From: Streptomyces cellostaticus
GTDB taxonomy: Bacteria > Actinomycetota > Actinomycetes > Streptomycetales > Streptomycetaceae
Direction of reading: 5' to 3'
DNA: 64,000 nucleotides
NCBI RefSeq assembly: GCF_023630175.1
Contig: NZ_JALLIN010000005.1
Coordinates: forward strand, 1 to 64,000
Shown: positions 27,365 to 35,381 of the stretch, piece by piece
How positions within the stretch are numbered: the stretch's first letter is position 1
Layout of the letters: the number at the start of each line of letters is the position of its first letter
Made by a program: the position numbers and the translations under genes
The notes under the pieces: model-generated
Database searches by the model: none
Told to the model about the DNA's origin: nothing
The model's input: the letters and a program-made list of their open reading frames with translations, nothing else

Positions 27365-27605
27365 GCTCCAGCCTCCCGGCCGCGGCTCGACATACCGTTA
27401 CCTATTGCCGCGCGTGCCCGGCCGTAAGCGCACCGTTCACATGACGCCGCCCATAGGGGCGACGCGGCCCGGACGGAAACGGTGGACGGCGGAACCGATT
27501 CCGGCGCAAGGGATCTTCCGGTCATGCCGACGGTGTGCGCAGGGCGACCGATTCCGGTGACCTGCCGTGGGGCGCGTGCCGGTCCAGTGCGATGATGGCC
27601 CCGCC

Positions 27606-28436
27606 ATGACTGCCCCCCACCCCCGCACGGCACGGCCCGGAGCCGGGCTCCGGATGCTACGGGCCGCGGTGTTCGCCGCGGTCTGTGTCGTGCTGGCCGC
27701 GGGCGGGCACGCACTGGCCTCCTGCGCGCGCGTGCCCCTGTGGACGCTCGGTGCGGGATTCCTCGGCTCCCTGCTGCTCGCGGCGCCGCTCGCCGGGCGC
27801 GCACGCTCGCTGCCCGGGATCGCCACGCTCCTCGCGCTCGGCCAGACCGCGCTGCACGTACTGTTCGGACTGGGGCAGCACGGGACCCCCGGCGCGATGT
27901 CCATGGGGCCGATGAGCACGTCGGCGGGCGACAGCGTGCTCGTCGAACGGGCCGCCCGGCTGCTGTGCGGGTCCAGCCCGTCGGCGCTCACCCCCGGACA
28001 CGCCTACCGGCTCCTGCTCGACGCGCACCTCATCGACCCCGCGGGCGACCCGGCGGGCGGCATGCCCGCCATGGCGCACACGGCCGCCGGCTCCGGCGGC
28101 TCATCGGCGTCGATGCTGCCCTCCGTGCCGATGGTCCTCGCCCACGTCCTGGCCGCCGTCGCAGCCGGCTGGGTGCTGCGCCGGGGCGATCTGGCCGTGC
28201 TGCGGCTGATGGAGCTGTCGGCGCACGGGGTCACGGAGGCGGCACTCGTACGCTCCCTGCGCGCGGCGCTCGCGCTGGCCCGCGCACTGTGCGCCGGGCT
28301 GCTGCCCGCCGCCGAACCGCGTCCGCGCGCCCGCCGCGCTCCGCGCGACGAACCCCCCGCCCCGCGCACCACAGCACTCCAGCACACGGTGATCCGGCGC
28401 GGCCCGCCCGCCGCCGCGTTCCTTCTCGCCGCCTGA
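27606..28436 (+). CDS. Integral membrane protein upstream of copper genes
   Basis: 276 residues from ATG 27606. Hydrophobic helices are visible at about 18-37 (LRAAVFAAVCVVLAAGGHALA), 43-62 (LWTLGAGFLGSLLLAAPLAG), 68-90 (PGIATLLALGQTALHVLFGLGQHG) and 175-195 (VLAHVLAAVAAGWVLRRGDLA). A Met/His-containing loop (TPGAMSMGPMSTSAG, then GGMPAMAHTAAG) could bind copper. Its tail is Arg/Pro-rich and cytoplasmic. I do not know a named family; similar proteins sit next to ycnI in Streptomyces. A role in metal handling is inferred from position and the Met-rich loop. Confidence 0.72.
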   Translation: MTAPHPRTARPGAGLRMLRAAVFAAVCVVLAAGGHALASCARVPLWTLGAGFLGSLLLAAPLAGRARSLPGIATLLALGQTALHVLFGLGQHGTPGAMSMGPMSTSAGDSVLVERAARLLCGSSPSALTPGHAYRLLLDAHLIDPAGDPAGGMPAMAHTAAGSGGSSASMLPSVPMVLAHVLAAVAAGWVLRRGDLAVLRLMELSAHGVTEAALVRSLRAALALARALCAGLLPAAEPRPRARRAPRDEPPAPRTTALQHTVIRRGPPAAAFLLAA

Positions 28437-28615
28437 CGCGAAGCGAGCACCACCGCACCGGAGCCGGAAACGGACGAGCCGGACGGGAGGAGCCGCCGTC
28501 GTGCGGCACGCGCGCGTGCGCGCATCACCCGGTGGCACAGCGAAAGCGCACCGCCACGCGCACGCGTACCCCCGACCACCACCGGAAACTCACTCGAAGT
28601 GGAGTGCTCCCTGCC

Positions 28616-29350
28616 ATGAAGGCTTCTCGTATCGCCGCCGCCACCGCCGTCGCGGGCTCGGCCGTCCTCGCCCTGTCCGGCACCGCCTTCGCGCACGTCG
28701 GCGTGCAGCCCGAAGGAACCGCGGCCAAGGGCGGCTACGCGGTCGTCGACTTCAAGGTCCCCAACGAGCGCGACAACGCCTCGACCACCGAGCTCGAGGT
28801 GAACTTCCCCGCCGACCACCCGCTGGCGTCGGTCATGCCCCAGCCGCTGCCCGGCTGGAGCGTGAAGGTCACCAAGTCCAAGCTGGACAAGCCGCTGACC
28901 ATGCACGGGAGGAAGATCGACGAGGCCGTCACCAAGGTCACCTGGACCGCCGACGGCAAGGGCATCGAGCCCGGCTTCTTCCAGAAGTTCCCGCTCTCCG
29001 TCGGCGCCCTGCCCGAGGACACCGACCAGCTCGTGTTCAAGGCGGTCCAGACGTACTCCAACAAGGAGGTCGTGCGCTGGATCGAGGTGCCGCAGGAGGG
29101 CCAGGCCGAGCCGGAGAACCCGGCCCCGGTGCTGGAGCTGTCCGCCGCCACCGACGACCACCACGGCACCTCGGCCGCCGACGACGAGAAGGACGGCACG
29201 ACCGACGGCAAGGCCGGGCACACCGCCGCCGCCGAGGGCGCCGAGGGCGGCAGCGACACCACCGCACGCGTGCTCGGCGTGGCCGGCATCGTCATCGGTG
29301 CCGCGGGCGTGGCCTACGGCCTCCTCGCGGGCCGCCGCCGGACCGCCTGA
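28616..29350 (+). CDS. ycnI: YcnI-type copper-binding protein (DUF1775)
   Basis: 244 residues. The signal peptide (about 1-26) is cleaved before HVGVQPEG, so the mature protein begins with His, the copper-brace residue of the DUF1775 family. The domain (27-155) contains YAVVDFKVPNERDNASTTELEVNFP and VSWTADGKG-like VTWTADGKGIEPGFFQKF. A spacer with His/Asp-rich DDHHGTSAADDEKDG precedes a C-terminal transmembrane helix (RVLGVAGIVIGAAGVAYGLL) and RRR stop-transfer. It is an exported, membrane-tethered Cu(II) binder, probably delivering copper to the downstream CopCD/Sco proteins. A terminator-like hairpin separates it from sco. Confidence 0.88.
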   Translation: MKASRIAAATAVAGSAVLALSGTAFAHVGVQPEGTAAKGGYAVVDFKVPNERDNASTTELEVNFPADHPLASVMPQPLPGWSVKVTKSKLDKPLTMHGRKIDEAVTKVTWTADGKGIEPGFFQKFPLSVGALPEDTDQLVFKAVQTYSNKEVVRWIEVPQEGQAEPENPAPVLELSAATDDHHGTSAADDEKDGTTDGKAGHTAAAEGAEGGSDTTARVLGVAGIVIGAAGVAYGLLAGRRRTA

Positions 29351-29366
29351 TCACCGTTCCGCGCGC

Positions 29367-29407
29367 GCACCGGGGGTCGTGCGACCCTTTCGTACGCCCC
29401 CCGGTGC
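29367..29407. terminator. Hairpin between ycnI and sco
   Basis: A 10-bp stem (29367-29376 with 29398-29407) around a 21-nt loop that includes CCCTTT. It may terminate ycnI or attenuate transcription into sco. Confidence 0.5.
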
Positions 29408-29440
29408 GTGCCGGAGTCATTACATCTGGGACATTTTTCT

Positions 29441-30094
29441 ATGCGCAAGAAGACGTTCGCCGCGGCCGCGCTGCTCGCCGCCGCCTCCCTGACCCTCTCC
29501 GCCTGCGGCAGCGGTGACGACACCGCGTCACCGGTCTCCGTGGTCTCCGAGGATTCCGACTCGGGCAAGGCCGCGACCATCCTCGACCGGCCGTTCGAGA
29601 AGCCGGACCTGGTCCTGACCGACACCCACGGCAAGAAGTACGACCTGCGCGCCGAGACCAAGGGCCACCCGACCCTCGTCTACTTCGGCTACACGCACTG
29701 CCCCGACATCTGCCCGACGACGATGAGCAACATCGCCGTCGCCAAGAAGGCGCTGCCCAAGGCCGAGCAGGACGATCTCCGGGTCGTCTTCGTCACCACG
29801 GACCCCGGCCGCGACACCCCCGCCGAGCTGGGCAAGTGGCTGAAGGGCATCGACCCCGGGTTCACCGGCCTGACCGGCGACTTCGCCACCATCCAGGCCG
29901 GCGCCCGCTCGCTGGGCATCTCCATCGAGCCGACGACGAAGGACAAGGACGGCGAGGTCGTCTCGGTGCACGGCACCCAGGTCATCGCCTTCTCCCCGAA
30001 GACCGACGACGGCTACGTCGTCTACGGCGAGGACACCACCGTCGACGACTACACCAAGGACCTGCCCGAGCTCGTGAAGGGAGCCAGGCCGTGA
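29441..30094 (+). CDS. sco: SCO1/SenC-type copper chaperone lipoprotein
   Basis: 217 residues from ATG 29441. Signal peptide with lipobox LTLSAC (Cys at about 24) makes it a lipoprotein on the outer face of the membrane. The thioredoxin fold carries the copper-binding CPDIC (CxxxC, about residues 87-91) and the distal His in VVSVHGTQVIAF. In S. lividans the orthologous Sco is required for copper-dependent development and cytochrome oxidase maturation and works with ECuC and DtpA. The gene overlaps the next by GTGA, so translation is coupled. There is no strong ribosome-binding site. Confidence 0.92.
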   Translation: MRKKTFAAAALLAAASLTLSACGSGDDTASPVSVVSEDSDSGKAATILDRPFEKPDLVLTDTHGKKYDLRAETKGHPTLVYFGYTHCPDICPTTMSNIAVAKKALPKAEQDDLRVVFVTTDPGRDTPAELGKWLKGIDPGFTGLTGDFATIQAGARSLGISIEPTTKDKDGEVVSVHGTQVIAFSPKTDDGYVVYGEDTTVDDYTKDLPELVKGARP

Positions 30095-30573
30095 CCGGGC
30101 GTACCGTTCTGTCCGCGACCGCCCTCGCCGGCGCCCTGGCGCTCACGGCCTGCGGCTCCGGCTCCGGCTCCGGACCGGACTCCGGCTCCGGCGCCTCGGG
30201 GGCCGAGCTGTCCGTGAGTTCGCCGTACATGCCCCAGCCGGTCTCCCCCGACATGGCCGCCGGGTTCCTGACCGTCAGCAACCGGGGCGGCGCGCAGGAC
30301 ACGCTGACCTCGGTCAGCAGCGACGTCGCCGACCGGGTCACCATGCACAGCACCGTCGGCGGAGCCATGCGGGAGAAGACCTCCTTCGCGATACCCGCCC
30401 ACGGCCGGCTGGTCTTCAGGAGCGGCGGCAACCATCTGATGTTCGAGGGGCTGAGGCGCAGCCCGAAGCAGGGCCAGCACGTGACCCTGAAGCTCACGTT
30501 CGCCAAGTCCGAGCCCCTCACCGTCGAGATGCCGGTGAAGTCCGCCACGTACAACCCTTCGACCGGACACTGA
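30091..30573 (+). CDS. ecuC: PCu(A)C-type extracellular copper chaperone
   Basis: 160 residues, GTG start within the GTGA overlap with sco. Lipoprotein signal with LALTACG lipobox. A Gly/Ser linker precedes a PCuAC domain with the Cu(I) site MH...M...HLM: RVTMHSTVGGAMREK and GGNHLMFEGL (about residues 80-120). PCuAC proteins supply Cu(I) to Sco and cytochrome oxidase. The S. lividans counterpart ECuC transfers copper to Sco. CopCD follows after 12 bp. Confidence 0.9.
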   Translation: MTGRTVLSATALAGALALTACGSGSGSGPDSGSGASGAELSVSSPYMPQPVSPDMAAGFLTVSNRGGAQDTLTSVSSDVADRVTMHSTVGGAMREKTSFAIPAHGRLVFRSGGNHLMFEGLRRSPKQGQHVTLKLTFAKSEPLTVEMPVKSATYNPSTGH

Positions 30574-30585
30574 GGAGGGACCACC

Positions 30586-32487
30586 TTGACGCGGACCACC
30601 ACCCCCCGCCTGCGCACCCTGGTGCTGCTGCTCATCGCCGTCACCGGCGCGCTGCTCGCGGGCGCCGGTCCGGCCGCCGCGCACGCCGCGCTGACCGGCA
30701 GCGACCCCGCGCAGGGGGTGGTGGTCGACAAGGCGCCCACCCAGGTGTCGCTCACCTTCTCCGAGAAGGTGGCGATGAACGACGACTCGCTTCAGGTCCT
30801 CGACCCCAAGGGCACGAAGGTCCAGGTCGGTTCGCCGTTCAACGTGAGCGGGACCACCTACGCCGTGAAGCTCAAGGGCGGCCTGGCCAAGGGCACGTAC
30901 ACGGTCGGCTACCAGGTCGTCTCGGCGGACAGCCACCCGGTCGCCGGCGCCTACACCTTCTCCATCGGGGCACCGTCGCAGACCGTCGTCTCCGGCATCG
31001 GCACGACGGCGGGCGACACGGCCGTCGGCCGGCTCTACTCCCTCGGCCGGTACGTCTCCTACGCCGGCTTCATCGTGCTGACGGGCGGCGCCGCCTTCGT
31101 GCTGGCCTGCTGGCAGCGCGGCTCGGGCGTACGGGCCCTGCAGCGGCTGGTGGTGGGCGGCTGGCTGGCGCTCACCGGGGCCACGCTCTGGCTGCTGCTC
31201 CTGCGCGGCTCCTACACCTCCTCGGGGAAGTTCGGCGACGTCTTCGACCTGACCCTGCTCGGCCAGGTGCTGCAGACCAAGACCGGCGCGGCCCTGGTCT
31301 CACGGCTGCTGCTGCTCGCCGCGGCCGCGCTGTTCATCGCCGTCCTCTTCGGCGCCTACAACCGGCGGGAGGAGGACGAGGAGAAGCGGGACCTGACCTT
31401 CGGACTGGCCGTCGGCGGGGTGGTCGTGGCCTCCGGGCTCGCGGCGAGCTGGGCCATGGCCGAGCACGCCTCCACCGGACTCCAGCCGGGCATCGCCATG
31501 CCCGTCGACGTACTGCACCTGCTGGCCGTCGCCGCCTGGCTGGGCGGCGTCACCGCCCTGCTCGTCGCCCTGTACCGGGCTCCCGCCGACAACCCGGTCG
31601 AGGCCGCCGCAGTCCACCGCTTCTCCCGCCTCGCCTTCGCCTCCGTGCTCGCCCTCGTCGCCACCGGCACCTACCAGTCCTGGCGGCAGCTCGGCTCCTG
31701 GTCGGCGTTCACCGAGACCCGGTACGGGCAACTGCTGCTGGTCAAGATCGCGCTGGTGGCCCTGCTGGTCGGCGTCGCCTGGATCTCCCGGCGATGGACC
31801 GGACGGCTCGCGGACCCGGTCGGCGAGACCGGACGGACCGGGCAGCCCGCGAAGGAGCCCGTCTCCGCGCCGGCCTCCGCCGGCCGGGAGGCCGCCCCCG
31901 GCGACGGGAAGCGCGCCGCCCAGCTTGCCCGGCAGCGGGCCGCCGTGGACGCCGCCCTGCGGAAGCGGCAGCGTGACGCGGACCCGAACCGCTTCGGACT
32001 GCGCCGCTCGGTGCTCACCGAGGCCGCGGTCGCGGTCGTCCTGCTCGCCGTCACCACCTGGCTGACCCAGACCGAGCCGGGCCGTACCGAGCTGGACGCC
32101 AGGGCGGCCTCCTCGTCCTCGTCGAGTTCCGCGGCGTCCTCGTCCGGCGCGCTGACCCTGGACATGCCCTTCGACACCGGCGGCACCGACGGCAAGGGCC
32201 TGGTCCGGATCGACTTCGACCCCGCGCGCGTGGGCGGCAACGAGATGCACGTCTACGTACAGCGGCCCAACGGACGCGCCTTCGACGTCCCCGACGTGAA
32301 GGTCGCCCTCACCCTCGAGACGAGAAGGATCGGGCCGCTTCCCGTGACCCCGGACCACATCAGCACCGGCCACTGGGCGGCGCGCGGAGTGCAGATCCCC
32401 ATGGCGGGCGACTGGAAGGTCGCCGTGACCGTGCGGACCTCCGACATCGACCAGGTGACCGTCTCCAAGAACGCGCAGATCGGCTGA
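30586..32487 (+). CDS. copCD: CopC-CopD fusion copper transport protein
   Basis: 633 residues, TTG start supported by GAGGAGGGA 6 nt upstream. A signal peptide ends at AAAHAAL, placing the CopC N-terminal His at the mature terminus (Cu(II)-binding brace). The CopC domain (about 34-130) contains GSDPAQGVVVDKAPTQVSLTF and YQVVSADSHPVAGAYTFSI. The CopD-like part has about eight transmembrane helices (about 150-400 and 480-500). A charged cytoplasmic loop (KEPVSAPASAGREAAPGDGK) interrupts it, and an extracellular C-terminal domain of about 110 residues follows. It probably imports copper across the membrane in the sco-ecuC-dtpA operon. Confidence 0.9.
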   Translation: MTRTTTPRLRTLVLLLIAVTGALLAGAGPAAAHAALTGSDPAQGVVVDKAPTQVSLTFSEKVAMNDDSLQVLDPKGTKVQVGSPFNVSGTTYAVKLKGGLAKGTYTVGYQVVSADSHPVAGAYTFSIGAPSQTVVSGIGTTAGDTAVGRLYSLGRYVSYAGFIVLTGGAAFVLACWQRGSGVRALQRLVVGGWLALTGATLWLLLLRGSYTSSGKFGDVFDLTLLGQVLQTKTGAALVSRLLLLAAAALFIAVLFGAYNRREEDEEKRDLTFGLAVGGVVVASGLAASWAMAEHASTGLQPGIAMPVDVLHLLAVAAWLGGVTALLVALYRAPADNPVEAAAVHRFSRLAFASVLALVATGTYQSWRQLGSWSAFTETRYGQLLLVKIALVALLVGVAWISRRWTGRLADPVGETGRTGQPAKEPVSAPASAGREAAPGDGKRAAQLARQRAAVDAALRKRQRDADPNRFGLRRSVLTEAAVAVVLLAVTTWLTQTEPGRTELDARAASSSSSSSAASSSGALTLDMPFDTGGTDGKGLVRIDFDPARVGGNEMHVYVQRPNGRAFDVPDVKVALTLETRRIGPLPVTPDHISTGHWAARGVQIPMAGDWKVAVTVRTSDIDQVTVSKNAQIG

Positions 32488-32495
32488 ACCACACC

Positions 32496-33794
32496 ATGCC
32501 CGAACAGTCCCTTCCCGAGACCCGCACACCCGGCTCCCCCACCCGCGGGCCGGGCGCCCACGGTGACGCGGCCGAGGGCCGCCCCGGCGTCTCCCGGCGC
32601 ACGCTGCTCGGCACCGCCGGTGCCACCGGGCTGGCGCTCGGCGCGGCCGGCGGGGCCGTGGGATACGCCTCGGCGCCCGCCCGGGCCACTCCGCTCACCT
32701 CGGTGGGCGCCGGCCGGGCGATGTTTCACGGGAAACATCAGCCCGGCATCACCGAGGCGCTCCAGGCCAGCGGCCACCTCGTGGCCTTCGACCTCGCGGC
32801 GGGGGCGGGCCGCAAGGAGGCGGCGGCCCTGCTGCGCCGCTGGTCGGCGACGGCCGAGCGGCTGATGGCGGGGGAGACGGCCCCCCACGGCGACACCGGC
32901 GTGGCGCTGGACGCGGGACCGTCCTCACTGACGATCACCTTCGGCTTCGGCCACGGCTTCTTCGGGCGGACCGGTCTGGAGAAGCAGCGGCCGACGGCCC
33001 TGGACCCGCTGCCCGACTTCTCCTCCGACCGGCTCGACAAGGCGCGCAGCGACGGCGACCTGTGGGTGCAGATCGGCGCGGACGACGCCCTCGTCGCCTT
33101 CCACGCCCTGCGCGCCATCCAGAGCGACGCCGGCCAGGCGGCCGGCGTCCGCTGGCAGATGAACGGCTTCAACCGCAGCCCCGGCGCCACCGCCCACCCC
33201 ATGACGGCGCGCAACCTCATGGGCCAGATCGACGGCACCCGGAACCCCAGGCCCGCGGACGCCGACTTCGACCGTCGGATCTTCGTGCCCGCCTCGGCGG
33301 AGCCCGCGTGGATGGCGAACGGCTCCTACGCCGTCGTGCGCCGTATCCGCATGCTGCTCGACGACTGGGAGAAGCTGCCGGTCGCGGCCCAGGAAGCGGT
33401 CATCGGCCGCCGCAAGGACACCGGGGCGCCGCTGTCCGGCGGCGACGAGACGACGCCGATGGATCTGGACAAGACCGACGCCGAGGGCGGGCCGGCCGTT
33501 CCCATCAACGCCCACGCCCGGATCACCCGGCCGGACCGCAACGGCGGCGCGGCCATGCTGCGGCGCCCGTTCTCCTACCACGACGGCATCGACCGGGACG
33601 GCACGCCGGACGCCGGACTGCTCTTCGTGTGCTGGCAGGCGGACCCGCTGCGCGGCTTCGTACCGGTGCAGCGCAAGCTCGACCGGGGAGACGCACTGTC
33701 GAGGTTCATCCGGCACGAGGCCAGTGGCCTGTTCGCGGTGCCCGGCGGCGCGGCCGAGGGAGAGTACGTGGGACAGCGGCTCCTGGAGGGGTGA
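32496..33794 (+). CDS. dtpA: Tat-exported dye-decolourising haem peroxidase (DtpA/EfeB type)
   Basis: 432 residues. A twin-arginine signal (SRRTLLGTAGATGLALGAAGG, about 33-55) shows export folded with haem. The DyP domain contains FHGKHQPGI (about 77-85), the distal haem motif GQIDGTRN (GxxDG, about 244-251), a candidate proximal His in VPINAHARI, and the C-terminal GLLFVCWQADPLRGFVPVQRKL. It is eight bases from copCD, so operonic. In S. lividans, DtpA is the last component of the Sco/ECuC copper pathway and is needed for GlxA maturation and morphogenesis. A near-parS palindrome lies inside the coding sequence. Confidence 0.92.
   Translation: MPEQSLPETRTPGSPTRGPGAHGDAAEGRPGVSRRTLLGTAGATGLALGAAGGAVGYASAPARATPLTSVGAGRAMFHGKHQPGITEALQASGHLVAFDLAAGAGRKEAAALLRRWSATAERLMAGETAPHGDTGVALDAGPSSLTITFGFGHGFFGRTGLEKQRPTALDPLPDFSSDRLDKARSDGDLWVQIGADDALVAFHALRAIQSDAGQAAGVRWQMNGFNRSPGATAHPMTARNLMGQIDGTRNPRPADADFDRRIFVPASAEPAWMANGSYAVVRRIRMLLDDWEKLPVAAQEAVIGRRKDTGAPLSGGDETTPMDLDKTDAEGGPAVPINAHARITRPDRNGGAAMLRRPFSYHDGIDRDGTPDAGLLFVCWQADPLRGFVPVQRKLDRGDALSRFIRHEASGLFAVPGGAAEGEYVGQRLLEG
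32723..32736. promoter_or_regulatory. parS-like site inside dtpA
   Basis: GTTTCACGGGAAAC differs from the ParB site GTTTCACGTGAAAC by one base, with the palindrome extended to ATGTTTC/GAAACAT. It encodes the conserved FHGK of DyP proteins, so it may be coincidental. Confidence 0.4.
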
Positions 33795-33896
33795 TTACCG
33801 CCGGAACACCACCCGACCGGGATCTCAAACCACCCGTTCGAGTGGCGTCCATGAGACGGGGAAGTCCTTCGCCCCGGCGCCCATTAGGGTGAGGAC

Positions 33897-34829
33897 ATGC
33901 CAGCGAGCTATGCGTACCTCGGTCCCGAAGGCACCTTCACCGAAGTCGCCCTGCGCACGCTTCCGGAGGCGGCCACCCGGGAGCTGGTGCCCTACGTCTC
34001 GGTGCAGTCCGCGCTGGACGCGGTGCGGGCCGGCGAGGCCGAGGCCGCGTTCGTGCCGATCGAGAACTCCGTCGAGGGCGGCATCACCACCACCCTGGAC
34101 GAGCTGGTCGCGGGCGAGCCGCTGACGATCTACCGCGAAGTGCTGCTGTCGATCACCTTCGCGCTGCTGGTCCGGCCGGGCACCCGGCTGGCGGACATCA
34201 AGACGGTCTCCGCGCACCCGGCGGCCCAGCCGCAGGTGCGCAACTGGCTCAGGGCGAACCTGCCGGACGCGCACTGGGAGTCGGCCGCCTCGAACGCGGA
34301 CGCCGCGCGACTGGTCCAGGAGGGCCAGTACGACGCCGCCTTCGCGGGCGAGTTCGCCGCCGCCCGGTACGGTCTGGAGGCCCTGGAGACCGGCATCCAC
34401 GACGCGGAGAACGCGCAGACCCGCTTCGTGCTCGTCGGCCGCCCGGCCCGGCCCGCGGCACCGACCGGTGCCGACAAGACCTCGGTGGTGCTGTGGCAGC
34501 GGGACGACCACCCGGGCGCCCTGCGCGACCTGCTGGGCGAGTTCGCCAGCCGGGGCATCAACCTCATGCTGCTGCAGTCCCGGCCGACCGGGGCCGGCAT
34601 CGGCAACTACTGCTTCTGCATCGACGCCGAGGGGCACATCTCCGACCGGCGGATGGCCGAGGCGCTGATGGGGCTGAAACGGATCTGCCTCCAGGTGCGG
34701 TTCCTGGGCTCCTATCCGCGCGCCGACATCCTTCCCGGTGAGGCCAGGGCCACTCCGCCGGGCACGTCGGACCAGGAGTTCGTGGCAGCCGCCGACTGGG
34801 TGGCGCGCTGTCAGGACGGCCGGTTCTGA
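33897..34829 (+). CDS. pheA: Prephenate dehydratase
   Basis: 310 residues. It converts prephenate to phenylpyruvate in phenylalanine synthesis. The catalytic domain (1-185) has ASYAYLGPEGTFTEVAL, FVPIENSVEGGITTTLDEL, and the NAQTRFVLVG block containing the catalytic TRF threonine. A C-terminal ACT domain (about 198-280: SVVLWQRDDHPGALRDLLGEFASRGINLMLLQSRPTG) gives phenylalanine feedback inhibition. No chorismate mutase domain is fused, as is usual in actinobacteria. TAGGGT six bases before the ATG makes a leaderless or very short-leader transcript likely, although GAGG could also act as ribosome-binding site. Confidence 0.95.
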   Translation: MPASYAYLGPEGTFTEVALRTLPEAATRELVPYVSVQSALDAVRAGEAEAAFVPIENSVEGGITTTLDELVAGEPLTIYREVLLSITFALLVRPGTRLADIKTVSAHPAAQPQVRNWLRANLPDAHWESAASNADAARLVQEGQYDAAFAGEFAAARYGLEALETGIHDAENAQTRFVLVGRPARPAAPTGADKTSVVLWQRDDHPGALRDLLGEFASRGINLMLLQSRPTGAGIGNYCFCIDAEGHISDRRMAEALMGLKRICLQVRFLGSYPRADILPGEARATPPGTSDQEFVAAADWVARCQDGRF

Positions 34830-34874
34830 GGCAGCCGTAGACTGCCACCGATCAGTCCTACCTGCATATCTTCG

Positions 34875-34896
34875 TTATCCACAGAAGTTATCCACA
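34875..34896 (+). promoter_or_regulatory. Two direct DnaA boxes
   Basis: TTATCCACA at 34875-34883 and again at 34888-34896, 13 bp apart. Both match the classical DnaA box. Confidence 0.7.
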
Positions 34897-35147
34897 GGCA
34901 CGCTTCTCGACCTGGGGACAAGTCGACAAGGGCGGGCGGCTCCGTCGACAAATCGCCCCGGAAGTCCCCCTTGGGGCCACAGTCCCGCACGTCACCCTTC
35001 GTCCACCCGTTTCCTTTGGTTCATCTTTTGGGGCGACCTCTTTCCACTCGAAAGCGGGTCCCATCCCTGCTCACGGCGAGAATTCCTTCGCCCCGACGAA
35101 ACTTCCGGAGTGATCAATTCCAGAATCCACAGACTTTCCGCACAGCC

Positions 35148-35187
35148 TGTGGATAACTCGCTCGGCGGCCCGGATCGCTGTGGACAA
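35148..35187 (-). promoter_or_regulatory. Two DnaA boxes on the opposite strand
   Basis: TGTGGATAA at 35148-35156 and TGTGGACAA at 35179-35187 are DnaA boxes in inverse orientation to the pair at 34875-34896. The second is the G+C-adapted form TTGTCCACA. Confidence 0.7.
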
Positions 35188-35345
35188 CGCCCCCTCCAAG
35201 TGCCGCGCTCCACAAGGAAATCCGGTCAACCGAGAATGCGCCGACTGCCTCGTTCCAGGGATTGGGCCACCTTTTCTTGACACTCACCACCACTCTGCGC
35301 AATTGCCCCGAAACGGCACGTAAGGCGCGAGTCGCAATAGTGAGT

Positions 35346-35374
35346 CGTGACCTGCGAGCTCGCACCGGTAGCCT
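35346..35374 (+). promoter_or_regulatory. Predicted leaderless serS promoter
   Basis: CGTGAC (35346-35351), 17 bp, TAGCCT (35369-35374), then 7 nt to GTG 35382. Spacing places the transcription start on the start codon, and no Shine-Dalgarno is present. Confidence 0.55.
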
Positions 35375-35381
35375 TGCTCGC

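Larger units (their letters stand above)
34830..35381. other. Long intergenic region between pheA and serS with DnaA boxes
   Basis: 552 bp without a supported gene. It has four DnaA-box sequences (two direct at the left end, two inverted at the right end), a relatively A+T-rich middle (34995-35140), and the serS promoter at its right end. Confidence 0.7.
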
